Below, one piece after another: positions 42,641 through 53,099 of a DNA stretch of 64,000 nt. The first letter of the stretch is position 1. The number at the start of each line of letters is the position of its first letter. The notes beneath the pieces are model-generated. The model saw nothing but the letters and a program-made list of their open reading frames with translations, did no database searches and was not told the DNA's origin. This DNA is from Theobroma cacao (taxonomy: Eukaryota; Streptophyta; Magnoliopsida; Malvales; Malvaceae): positions 13,941,712 through 14,005,711 of the forward strand of contig NC_030858.1 of NCBI RefSeq assembly GCF_000208745.1, read 5' to 3'. The translations under genes were made by a program, and so were the position numbers.

Positions 42641-44464
42641 TTAGATATCTCCCAAGTCATTCACATCAGGACATTCCTGCCAAACCTTGAGCATATTGGC
42701 CTTTACCAAGGCTTTAAACACTTTCTCCATGGGGGTTTCCACTTCTCGAATGTTCTTTTTAACATACACCTCCCCTTCAATTGCATTTACCCCTTCCCCA
42801 GCATGATTTAGCAGTGGGTTGTTGTTAACATTCTGTTCTGGCTTCTTTTCGAAATTCAGGATTCCTGCCTTGATCAACCCTTGCACTTTTATGCTTGAAT
42901 GCTGTACAATTCTTGATCGAGTGACCTTTGATTCCATAATGATAATCACAATGAGCGAAAGCGTCATACCATCTCGGGAATGGAGGTTTTAATGGCTCTA
43001 TGTATAAAGGTGTCACAAGATGGTTTGCAACTAACTGAGTGAAGAGTTCAGCATATGGGATTGGGATTGGGTCAAACTACACTTTCTCTTACTTGTTTCG
43101 CCATCCTTTTGATTCACCAACAGTATGGTTGTTTGAAGGTGTTATTTGTTGTGTGCTTGAAGCTGTAATGGGTGTGGAAGCAAGTGGGTGGATATTTGTG
43201 GGGTAAGGTATTCGTTGGATGGGAGTATATGGGTACAGGTTAGGAAAGGCATTTGGCATGGGTAGGTATAGGTATGGGTTTTGTGAAGTGTTGTTCACAG
43301 CTGGGTAATAGGGATATGGTGGATATGGTTAGTAAGGGTTGTATATTTCTCCTTGGGGTTGTCCCGAAGTGATGGCTTAGGATTTTCCTTCTTTCTTCTT
43401 AAAAGTTCTCCCTTTCTTCGTGTTTGTCGTATCACCTTCTTCTATCTTCCCTTGCTTAATGGCAGTCTCTATCATTTCTTCTGAAATCACCATATCAGCA
43501 AAGTTCTTTGTGGCACTACCAACCAATCGTTCATAGTAAGGGGCTTGCAGAGTGTTAACGAACATTACGATAGTCTCTTTCTCAATTAATGGTGGCTGAA
43601 CTTGAGAAGCCACATTCCTCCATCTTTGAGCATATTCTTTGAAGCTTTCAGTGGGTTTTTTTCCCATGTTTTGTAAAGAAAGGCGATCCGAAGCCATATC
43701 TGTAACATGCTTATACTAAGCTACAAAGGCCCGATCAAGGTCCTTCCATGTGTGGATTTGATTACGGTTCAGTTGAATGTACCACTTTGCTGCAGCACCG
43801 GTGAGGCTATCTTGGAAGTAATGTATCAAGAGCTTGTCATCATGGGCATATGCAGCCATATTTCTACAATACATGGTGATATGTGTGACCGAGCACTTGG
43901 TCCGTCATACTTTTCAAAGTCTGAAACTTTGAAGTTTGGGGGTATAACCACATCTGAAATGAGACAGAGTTCGATTGCATCCATAGAGCAATACATTCTC
44001 ATTCCTTCTATCATGCGTAGTCTCTCCTTAAAAAGGTCAAATTTCTGGTAAGTATCGAGATTGTCCTTTGATTCAATGGATCCACATTTGAGCTTCTCTT
44101 GTTCCTTTGGATCGTCCAGATCAGGTACATAGATGGGATCTGAAGGACTTGCCCCTCCAATTGGCCTCTATTGGCCATAAGTCTGTGGTGGCCCTGTAGG
44201 CATTGGCATCCCAAAAAATGGATATTGACCCATCGATGGCATGGGGATAGACGCATTCCTTGCAGGTGGTGGTGTAAATCCTGGTGGATACACAGGGTCT
44301 ATATTGGCTTCTGTCTGTTGAACATATTCTGGTGCACCAGAACTCCTTGTCGCTCTCTTCCCTTTATCTGTCGACATCAACTCTAAAATTTTTGACAACT
44401 GATCCATGATTTCTTCTTGCTTCTTCTCGATCTTGTACATCCTCTCTGAATGCTCGTCCCCCAT
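42641..44464 (-). pseudogene. Gag of the Tat/Ogre-like element
   Basis: It starts at the ATG at 44464 ('MGDEHSERMYKIEKKQEEIM', a coil), with a Pro-rich stretch ('YPPGFTPPPARNASIPMPSM') and then the retrotransposon gag core in pieces: 'PPNFKVSDFEKYDGPSARSH' (43826-44014), 'KPTESFKEYAQRWRNVASQV' with 'FVNTLQAPYYERLVG' (43697-43377), a Tyr/Pro-rich linker (43298-43089), and 'WYDAFAHCDYHYGIKGHSIK' with NC (zinc CxYH...GHxxxxC, 43016-42825). Several frameshifts and stops break it. Gag builds the particle. Confidence 0.85.
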
Positions 44465-44745
44465 GATCTTAGAATGGGCTATTGTATTGTATTTGTGGAG
44501 AGTTTGTTTCTTTGAAATTTTATTCTTTATGGGTTTAAGGGATAAGTTAGAATTTTATGTTGACGAATGCATTATTATTTGTTATCATATATACAAATCA
44601 TGCAACTATGATGCAAGTGAAATGTGTTTAAAAAGAAAAGAAAAATAGGAAAAATATTGGCCATCCAACATTTACCATAAGAAAATCCACATCCATAAAA
44701 CTGAAATATCCGATTACATCATTGTCTAAAACCATTACATAACTA

Positions 44746-46634
44746 TCAAAAGGAAAAGCCAACTTTGTCATATTGGTCCCTAATCATCTTGAGGTGATCG
44801 ATCAACCGCTCACTCAACTCATCCCTCGAAAGAATCTTTCGCTTGAGTTCTTCAGTCTTGTTTGCCATTACTCGCACTCTAAATGCCACTTCTCTGATCT
44901 GTCTCAGTATCCATCGCATTTCAGCTTCTTTCCTTTGAAGGCCTTGTGTACACGAATCATTTCTTTCCCTCATTTGGAAATACTCTTGCCTTACTGCTTC
45001 ATACTATGCCTTGTAGCCCTCCATGGCAGTTTCTAACAAGCCGCAGTCATTTCTTAACTCTTGGATGGTTTGTTCTTGTCTTCGTACCTTGTGCTGCAAA
45101 GCATTGTTGGCATTTTGGAGTTCTTGCATTCTGGCTATCAGAGAAGAATTTGCCATGTTCACTTCCTCAAACTTGCTTTGCCACTCATCCCGCTCTTCCA
45201 AAGCCACCGTACCTTTCTTGCCATCTCTTTCTTCATTTCTTCTAGCTCATCCTCATGTCTCCGCTTCATATTCATCATCTCATTTTCAAGTCTCTTTCTT
45301 GTCAAATCACTCTCTAGCAGGACATCTTGAGGTTCTGGGTTTATGGGATGTTTTGATAGATTTTTCGGGAGGCATACGACATCTTTCATCTTTTGGTCGT
45401 GCCAAGTATGATATCCTGTGGTGACTTCATCAGTAACTCTTCCCTGATCCACTCGGCAAGTTTTCTTCCAATCTTGTGCAATTTCCTCAAATTTTTTTGG
45501 GGTTTCTGGCTCTCCATATGTAAACTCTAACTGGTTGAGCTGGTGAGTCATGGGCACGAATTGCTCAGATCCGAACTGTCTCTGTACCATTATCGATGCA
45601 TAGCTAATGGCTCCCCATGGTCCCATCAGCGGCACCCATGGCTTGTCTCCGCATTTATACATCACTTGCATTTATGGCATCCATGGAGCTCTCCAAGTTA
45701 CTTCAATGCTCATTAACCTCCGAAGACTCGCGACCCACTCTTATTTCCTCTTGCAGTCGGGCCATACACTTTCGCAGAACTCAAGGATAGGGCAACTTAC
45801 AGACAGATAAGGTTTTCAAAATTTGCTCTCTTTGCATTCGAAATGGCTCTTGACCCATATGGTTAAGAGTTGGGCACATCCGATGAATCGTCCCTCGCCT
45901 TTACGCCGACAGAAATTCAAGGATCTGAAGGTTTCAGCTAAGATGGATGGGGCCGGATTGATGTTCCTTGTCACCTGATCAAAGAAATCTATGACTGATA
46001 CCTCCACATGACCTAGAACCTTCGAAAAAATCACTAAGCCATAGATTGCCATCACGAAAGCTAGGAGACCTTGTTCATCCTCCATGTGTTTTTTAATATA
46101 TCCGTTCAAGAAACTCCACGGAAGGCATTTTGTGTCTCCTTTCTTCTTCAGGTGCTGATCCACTTCTACCGTAGTCATTCCTAACAACTTGGTCAACTTT
46201 CGCTAGTGTCCCGTCTTCTGGGCCCTTCAATAGATCCTGTCATACTGCATGTGATCTATCCGGAGTAGAGAGGAGTACTCTTCTATGGTAGGAGTCATAT
46301 CCACCTTGTTAAAGACAAAGCAACGGTATGAAGGATCCCAAAACTGGACGATGGCTCGGAGCATCTGGTCATCAATAGGTACATATATGAGCCATGCAAT
46401 GTGTCCATACTTGCTCTGAAAATTGTCTCGGTGAGCATGCCTCCATTGTTCTCAAATTCCTATCATCTTTGTGAAGTCATTCTGCTGAAGGTCCAAGTGA
46501 ACTCTCTCGAGTAAAGTTGGGATATGTCCTTCGGTCAAACAGTCTCCTTTTTCTTGTTGAATCTGCCCCATCTGTAACTCTATCTCATAGTCATTTCTGT
46601 ATATGTTGAGTGGACTTGCTGATGACAATGCCAT
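44746..46634 (-). pseudogene. ORF1 upstream of gag (DUF7745-like), broken
   Basis: This ORF lies between the leader and gag and starts at ATG 46634 ('MALSSASPLNIYRNDYEIEL'). One frame continues through stops: 'HIAWLIYVPIDDQMLRAIVQ', 'EEYSSLLRIDHMQYDRIY', 'AFVMAIYGLVIFSKVLGHVE', 'PAPSILAETFRSLNFCRRKG' (46196-45816), then 'VMYKCGDKPWVPLMGPWGAI' (45671) and a long coil ('RKRLENEMMNMKRRHEDELE', 'LQNANNALQHKVRRQEQTIQ') to the TAA/TGA near 44746. The globular part is what plant annotations call DUF7745. An ORF in front of gag is typical of Ogre/Tat; its role is unknown. Stops at about 46449, 46223 and 46204 stand at Trp or Gln positions. Confidence 0.75.
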
Positions 46635-47427
46635 GGATGTAACCGGGATATCTTAAGTTAGATGTTGTGTAGCCAATATTTCTCCTATATGCAATTACAA
46701 TGCATGCAAATGAACATGTAACATGCACATGACAAGCAAAATAAACTTAAGTTAGTATGGTAAAAAGAAAGAATGGAGTGTTAAAAATAATGAGAGAATA
46801 ATAAGCAATATCATGGGTATTACTGTCTACTCCACGATACTTTATTATCTCGTGGCAAAATTTAAAATAGAGGGAGTGGAAGAAATTCCTTCATGTGTAC
46901 CTATTTATAGGGGATACTCTCACTGGTATGGTCCTACCTAGGGTTAAGTTGCTCTTGGTATTCTATATGCTGAGCTGGGTTTATAAACAGAGCTAAGGTT
47001 CCCAAATCGTTCTTCACTGTCGTCCACGTGGACTAGTAAGGCACCCCGGTCCTCACCCATTACAGGCTTCAAATGGACTAGGTTCGATTTGAGTGGGAGT
47101 CTTCACTAGCCTGTGTGGAGGTTATCACCTCATGAGAGCGTAGCTACTCAACTCCCTCATAGAAAGGACATAATCCGGGTGGAGGGTTTATGCATGAATG
47201 CAAAAATGTGCTGTGTGTGTGAAGGAAAACATCGAATTCGGAGTAACAATCTCACATCCCTCTATCTTAAATCCCCCACAATTATTAAAAGCAATAAAGT
47301 AACAAGTGTGAAATAAACAAATGCACTAAACAAAATATGTAGAACAAATCATCAACACTAAGGAAACATCGAATTATTTAAAGCCTTGGATAACCTATTG
47401 TTATTTAATGGTTCGACTCTCAGAAGT
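46635..47427 (-). other. 5' leader of the Tat/Ogre-like element
   Basis: Non-coding stretch between the PBS and ORF1. A plus-strand frame at 47113-47316 is not supported. Nothing further is recognised. Confidence 0.6.
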
Positions 47428-47445
47428 CCCCAATGGAGTCACCAA
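47428..47445 (-). other. Primer binding site of the Tat/Ogre-like element
   Basis: On the minus strand 'TTGGTGACTCCATTGGGG' begins one or two bases after the 5' LTR end. It is the Tat/Ogre style of PBS (TGGxGACTCC...GGGGA). Which tRNA it pairs with cannot be checked here. Confidence 0.75.
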
Positions 47446-48639
47446 CTGTCGTAACGTGCGGGTCCGAGAACCCGACCGCCTGACGTGATGTGAAAACTCA
47501 CTAAAAACTATTTAGGAATTATTAGAAGTCGCCACCAATCCTTTTTTTTTTACTAGGTGCGATTGGCCACCTAATGACTCGATTCTAATCGACAAGGCTT
47601 TAAATTGATTTTAAGTCCGCCAAAGAGAACCTTAAACTGGTCTACGATTTTCTAGATATAGGCTCGAGAGTACGGTTACGCTTGGGAAAGGATTAGCACC
47701 CTCGGGGCACCCGTTCCATGAACGGTACCATTTTTTAGATTATCCTATTAGGCTTTAATTTTAAGTTCACTATATTTTCTTTGTTATTATTCTCTTATTT
47801 TATCTCCTATTTAACCTAAAATGGAATGCAAATGTGAGGTAAGATGAAGTGCATGGCGTGGGATAAAAACGTCAGACAAATAACCTTTTATCGAGAACGT
47901 TCTCCCGGATCCGTCCATCATACTGGTGGGATCCGGGGTGTTCTCTCACCTAGGGAATTATCCGATAAACTCGCCTTTGCAAATTTAACGAATAATTCCC
48001 ATCATCGGGGTCATCATACGTTTTTCTTTAAAAATAATGTTTTCGTGTATAATGAACCTAATTCGGGCAAAAGCCTTTTATTAAAGATATTTCTCGAGGC
48101 CTCCCATCATACTGGTGGGACCTGGGACCACCTTTTCACCTAAAGAACTTTTCGAGGAATACCCGTCTTTGCAAGATCCTCGAAAGATCCCATCATCGGG
48201 GCTTAAACTCAAAAACAAAAATATTTATATGCAATGATATGATGCAATATATATATATATATATGCTATGCTAACACAATTATCTATTATTATTTTTCTT
48301 TTTTTGTCATTTATTATTATTTAATTATTATTTTCATTTTATTTTATTTTTTATTATTGTATTTTCTATTTTATTTCTTATTATTATTTTTTATACTTTA
48401 CATTTTTTATTCTAAGCTCTTATATTTTCCTTTTATGATTCCATGTTATTTTAGTGAACAAAAATTTTATTTATTATTATTTNNNNNNNNNNNNNNNNNN
48501 NNNCTTCTAATTGATTGGCAACACCAATTGTCACATGACATTTTTTTTTTGTTTTTTGTTTTATATATTCAAGAGAAAAAGAAAAAGAAAAGAATGTAAA
48601 AAAAAGAAGGAAAAGATAGGGTAGAGTGAAAATGATTAT

Positions 48640-49240
48640 ATATTTGATTATGTAATAAATAATAGCAAAATTAGATAGAAAAGTCATTTAGTTATAAAAA
48701 TAAGTCCAACAATAAAAATATATATAGGGAAATAAATGAACATTTAATAAAAAATAAAATAATAAATAGTAAATAAAAATAAAATAATAATAATATAGCT
48801 TTGTATAAAATAGAGAGAGATGAGTACAAATGAGGAGAGAACTAAAATAGCATAATTGTTTAATTTAACACCGATGATGGGATGATCGGTAGGGATGCGA
48901 GAAGTCGCAATCCCGAGCCAATTTTTCCTAGGTTGGAGCCTTAATTCGGATTCCAAACCTAGGAAAAATTGGCTCGGGATTGCGACTTCTCGCATTCTAA
49001 ATGGACATCCCATCATCGGTGTTAAATTAAACAATTATGCTATTTTAGTTCTCTCCTCATTTGTACTCATCTCTCTCTATTTTATACAAAGCTATATTAT
49101 TATATTTTATTTTTATTTACTATTTATTATTTTATTTTTTATTAAATGTTCATTTATTTCCCTATATATATTTTTATTGTTGGACTTATTTTTATAACTA
49201 AATGACTTTTCTATCTAATTTTGCTATTATTTATTACATA
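48640..49240. repeat. Large inverted repeat next to an assembly gap
   Basis: About 48640-48935 and 48954-49240 are reverse complements around a spacer of about 18 bases. They share the blocks 'AACCTAGGAAAAATTGGCTC', 'GCGACTTCTCGCAT', 'CATCGGTGTTAAATTAAACA' and more. The arms differ at places: the left one carries the 'ccgaccgatcatccc' form seen in the other LTR, the right one 'ctaaatggacatccc'. The normal LTR has this block once. It begins close after the 21-N gap. Confidence 0.85.
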
Positions 49241-49679
49241 AATATATATTTTTATATTTTACCTTCTCTATATTTTTTTTTGCATATATATTTAAAAAAT
49301 TTTATTTTCATCCTTATCTATTTTTATATTTTTTTTATTCACTTTATATGTTTTTTTTTCTTGTCATCTGATAATTTTAAATTTTTATATATATATTTTT
49401 TATATATTTTATCTTTAATTCTAATTTAAAAGAAACTAATTATCTTTATCTCTAAACAATGGGCCAAGCACACCACAAAAACAAATCAAAAGAAAAAAAA
49501 GGAATTTACTTGTTGTGGGCTAAGAGCGGCCCCAAGATAGTTGGTCTTCTCCAAGCTTCGGTCCACCTGGTATCCCGCAAGGTGGCCCCCCAGCTATCAA
49601 AACGACGTCGTTTGGTGTGATAAGGAGAGCTTCCCCACAAGCTAGGAACAGCGTCGTTTAGGGACCTCTACGCCCTTAC

Positions 49680-49686
49680 TATATAA
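49680..49686 (+). promoter_or_regulatory. TATA box antisense to the element (right LTR)
   Basis: Second copy of the site at 34649, with the same C/T-rich leader. From here transcription would leave the element rightwards and run antisense to the kinase pseudogenes at 50613-53090. Confidence 0.45.
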
Positions 49687-50555
49687 GCTCCTTTTTCCCT
49701 TCCTCTCTTCATTTCTTCTCTTTCAGTTTCTCTCTCTAAAGACCCTACTCTCTCCCTTCTCTCTACAAACCGCCGGCCAACCCAATGGTCAGCTCTCTTT
49801 CCAAACTGACAGCGTCGGCAACACCTTCTCTTCCTTGCGTCGGCGTCATTGGTTAACAATCGGCTCTCTCCCAAACAGATCTCTTCTTCCTCCCTTTCAC
49901 TGGCACAAGCTGTCGGCCACCCACAACCAACTCTCCCTTTTTCAGTGACGCCGATCGGGTCTATCCCCCACAAAGCTGCCGCCACTCTCTTTCTCGACTC
50001 ACTCCTCCATCTGGCAACTAACCCCAAGTCTCTCCCTCTATCCGGCGACACCCAAGAAACCCCCTAAATCTCCCTAAGGCCCAACTAAAAAATCCCTCAA
50101 AAACCCAACTACTCTTCTCCTCCCATCGTGTATTTTCTAATCTTTTATTTATTTTTGGTATTGCTTGGTATATATTTTTTTGTATTTGTGGTTGATTCTG
50201 GCTATTAAAGAACTTAGGAATTTTTGGTTGTGGTTTTTCGGCTGCTAGGAAACTTAGGAATTTTTTCAGGTTGTTGGTTTTTCATTCCCGATTGTGGCCT
50301 CCTCCGAATGGGTGCTACAGTGGGGTTTTATACCCAGTTGTCCAACTTGGTCTTGGCTTCTGCAGGGGTCTTGCTCCACTATCCTGCCAGACGCGAGTTT
50401 TTCGCGTTTGGCATTGTTGTGGTGCTTGGCTGGTACTGGCAGGGTGCGTCCGCGCCCTGCCAGTACTCTTTTTTTTTTTTAACTCATTTCATGATTTTTT
50501 TAATTAATTAATAATAATTTTTTGTTTATGATTTTTTCATAGTGTCTACACTCAG

Positions 50556-50600
50556 AAAGCAAATCAGCTACTTCAGGAAAGAACTTTGCATCTAGGCTTA
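50556..50600 (-). pseudogene. Tiny kinase fragment at the insertion site
   Basis: 'AAATCAGCTACTTCAGGAAA' and 'GAACTTTGCATCTAGG' match the segment encoding 'LLDAKFFPKVAD' in the two kinase copies (51062-51105 and 52265-52300). It is a 40-base scrap of a third copy, directly beside the retrotransposon's target site. Confidence 0.65.
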
Positions 50601-50612
50601 TTGTTATTAGGT

Positions 50613-51355
50613 TCAGTAAGGCTCCATATAAAAATATGCAAAAGGATTTGAAGGGGCAAAAATCTCAAATGCTCCTTGCAACATTTTCACAACAACACTC
50701 ATCAAAGGCCTTGACTCCGGCCTATATTGAACACACCACAAAGCTGTTTTGATCATTCTCTCTGCCGTATCTCTATCCTTTTCCTCAATTCCGCAGACTA
50801 TCATCAATTCAACAAGATTTCCATTCTCAATCTTTTTCCACACCCATCTTGGAAACCACTCTTGGCTTTCAGGAAGATTTCCATCGAGGTTCCTTCTCTT
50901 ACCTATGATTTCAAAACAATAGCATCCCAAAGCTGTAAACATCACATTTATGGGTTATAGGATATGGCATCCAAAGTTCTGGTGCCGCATATCCTGGAGT
51001 ACCCCTTCCTCCTGTCACGTTTGCATGAGTATTTTCCCTGTTGCAAAGCTTGGCCAAACCGAAATAAGCTACTTTAGGAAAGAACTTTGCATCTAGGAGA
51101 ATGTTTCCGGGCTTTATGTCGTAGTGAATAATTCACTGTTGGCATTCCTTATCTAAGTAAGCAATCTCTTTCGCTATGCCTACTGCAATCTCATGAAGCT
51201 TTTCAAATCTCAATTTCTTGTCTTCACTGAATAAAAACTTGTCAAGCGGACCATTTGTCATGTATTCATAAACAAGAGCTCTCAGGTTCCTCTCAAAGTA
51301 GAAACCATAAGTCGAATCAAATTAAAATGGTGAACTTTTGCACAGAATAGTTATT
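50613..51355 (-). pseudogene. Receptor-like kinase, kinase-domain fragment, copy A
   Basis: The C-terminal two thirds of a Ser/Thr kinase of the LRK10L/PR5K-like receptor type ('HYDIKPGNILLD', 'GGRGTPGYAAPELWMPYPIT', 'GKRRNLDGNLPES', stop at 50613). Defects: one T missing in the 'RLYGF' codons near 51318, a TGA where Arg belongs just before 'IIHYDIKPG', 'KVAYFGLAK' in place of DFG (metal-binding Asp lost) and an extra T in 'MLLFEIIG' near 50925. The N-lobe (glycine loop, VAVK lysine) is absent; unrelated AT-rich DNA lies upstream. It is a tandem relative of copy B. Confidence 0.88.
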
Positions 51356-51675
51356 GATATCCTATTCTATTTCATTTCGCAAACCAAATAGGAGATCTGG
51401 AGCAGGGGGTCTCGTTAATATGTAAAAGAGCTAACTCTACTTGTATATATCATCTCTTCTGTGCGATCCTTCAATGAGCCAATTTCTTTCTTTTTCTCAT
51501 AGTTAATACAACAAATCTCTTGGATACTAATTTCACTAAGTCTATGAAAAAACATTAATAAATATCTTATAATAGTTGTAGAAGTAGATAAATTGCATCA
51601 GCAGAGTGAACTGGGCAAAGACACGAAACACTGAAGGCAATGACAGAAAGAGGGATGTACTTACACTTTAATGTG

Positions 51676-53090
51676 CTAACTGGAACTGCCAGCCACTTCA
51701 ATCACATAATTTTTCGTGGTAGGAGTTGTGCGTACTAACGTTGATTCTGTTACCACTGAAGGAGATTCGGAATCAACAGAGGCTTCAGTCCATGTTGTAA
51801 GGGCAGAAATACGAGGAATTTGAGTCTCCATAAGCAAATGAGGAAATGGATTCGAAAGTGCAGGGATATCCACTGCCCCTTCCAACATTTTAACCACCAT
51901 GCTCATCAAAGGCCTCTGCTCAGGTCTATACTGGACACAACAAAGAGCGGTTTTGACCATTCTCTCTGCTGTCTCTCTACTTATGTCATCAATCTCGCAG
52001 ACTTTCATCAACTCCCCTAAATCTCCATTCTCAATATTTTTCCACACCCATCTTCGAAACCACTCCAGGTTCTCTGGAAGTTGAATGTCAAGGTTCCTTC
52101 TCCTGCCTATGATCTCAAATAGTAGCATTCCAAAGCTATAAACATCACACTTATGGGTTATAGGATAAGGCATCCAAATTTCTGGTGCTGCATATCCTGG
52201 TGTACCTCTACCACCTGTCATGGTTATATGAGTATTTTCCCTGTTGCAGAGCTTGGCCAAACCAAAATCAGCTACTTTAGGAAAGAACTGTGCATCTAGG
52301 AGAATGTTTCCAGGCTTTATGTCGTAGTGAATAATTCGCTGCTGGCATTCCTCATGTAAGTAAGCGATCCCTTTTGCCGTGCCTATTTCAATCTCATGAA
52401 GTTTTTCGAATCCTAATATCTACTCTTCACTAAATAAGAACTTGTCAAGTGAGCCGTTTGTCATGTACTCGTAAACGAGGGCCCTCAGGTTCCAATCAAC
52501 GCAGAAGCCGTAAGTCGAACAAGATTAAAATGATGAACTCTACCAATTGTACTCACTTCCGCCATGAATTGTTGCTCGATTTTTTTATCGGAGCTTCCAT
52601 ATAAAACCTTAACAGCTACGATGGTTTCATTATTGAAAACTCCCTTATACACAGCTCCAAAACCCCCAGAACCCAGCAGGTTGGTAAAATTATCAGTTGC
52701 AATCCTTAGCTCCTGAGAGGTAAATCTGATTGGTTTCTCCTTTTCCATGTCATTGAGGAATTTATCAATGGTTAGTGTCCGAAACCTGGGGAGGTGAGCA
52801 TTGCTCCTAGGAGCTTTAGCTCTTCTCCTTAAAGCGATAACGAGCATTATGACAAAAATCGTGATGATGACGATTACTGCAAAGGGTAGGAAATCATTAC
52901 AAATCTATAATTTATCAGTTTTTTTGACATGGATGATTACGAAGAAAACAGAACCAAAGAATATAGAAACACTGGAGAAAACCTTACCTGTAGATACAAC
53001 TCCTGGAGTTGATGACATTGATGATGGGAGGAGAAGGCACAAGTCGAAGCAGATGCAATTAACAATATCTTAGATGGCATTCAGAAGTAG
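51676..53090 (-). pseudogene. Receptor-like kinase, LRK10L/PR5K-like, copy B
   Basis: Reading leftwards: a short exon end (about 53085-52988), an intron (52877-52987), a membrane segment 'VIVIITIFVIMLVIALRRR', a basic stretch, then the kinase domain: 'LLGSGGFGAVYKG' (glycine loop), 'TIVAVKVLYG' (Lys), 'HYDIKPGNILLD' (catalytic Asp), 'KVADFGLAKLC' (DFG), 'GYAAPEIWMPYPIT' (activation segment), 'RPLMSMVVKMLEG', and a Ser/Thr-rich tail ending at 51676. Two defects break it: one T missing in 'VRLYGF' near 52513 and a TAG in 'LFSEE*ILGFEKLHE' near 52423. The extracellular part (usually GUB_WAK/WAK-associated or thaumatin) is not found upstream. Such kinases act at the plasma membrane in defence or stress signalling. 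Confidence 0.88.
52877..52987 (-). other. Intron of kinase copy B, 111 bp
   Basis: Minus-strand donor 'CTACAG|GTAAGG' and acceptor 'CCCTTTGCAG|TAATCG' give a phase-one junction that joins 'SSTPGVVST' to the membrane segment. An intron just before the membrane helix is common in this receptor family. Confidence 0.7.
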
Positions 53091-53099
53091 ATGTATTTA

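Larger units (their letters stand above)
32285..50550 (-). mobile_element. Complete Tat/Ogre-like Ty3/Gypsy element, 18.3 kb
   Basis: The ends TGTCGTAACG...AGTGTCTACA are shared by both LTRs. The outer flanks carry the same five bases, CTCAG (32280-32284 and 50551-50555). On the minus strand the order is 5' LTR (50550-47447), PBS, leader, ORF1 (46634-44746), gag (44464-42641), protease region (42640-40845), candidate intron, RT-RNase H (40552-38882), second RNase H (38881-38354), integrase (38350-37163), 3' untranslated part with minisatellite, PPT, 3' LTR (35518-32285). An extra ORF before gag, two RNase H domains and a repeat-rich 3' UTR are hallmarks of the Tat/Ogre lineage. All ORFs have stops or frameshifts, so it depends on other copies. 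Gaps in both LTRs hinder dating. Confidence 0.93.
47447..50550 (-). repeat. 5' LTR of the Tat/Ogre-like element
   Basis: 3104 bp with a 21-N gap at 48483-48503. It is colinear with 32285-35518 except near the gap, where an inverted copy of LTR sequence replaces about 450 bases of the normal order. It keeps the CCCATCATACTGGTGGGA hairpins (47926, 48112) and the plus-strand TATA box (49680). A target copy CTCAG follows at 50551. Confidence 0.92.

Noticed and set aside
44946..45424. Several plus-strand frames up to 133 codons
   Set aside because: They are antisense shadows of the ORF1 coiled coil of the Tat/Ogre-like element.
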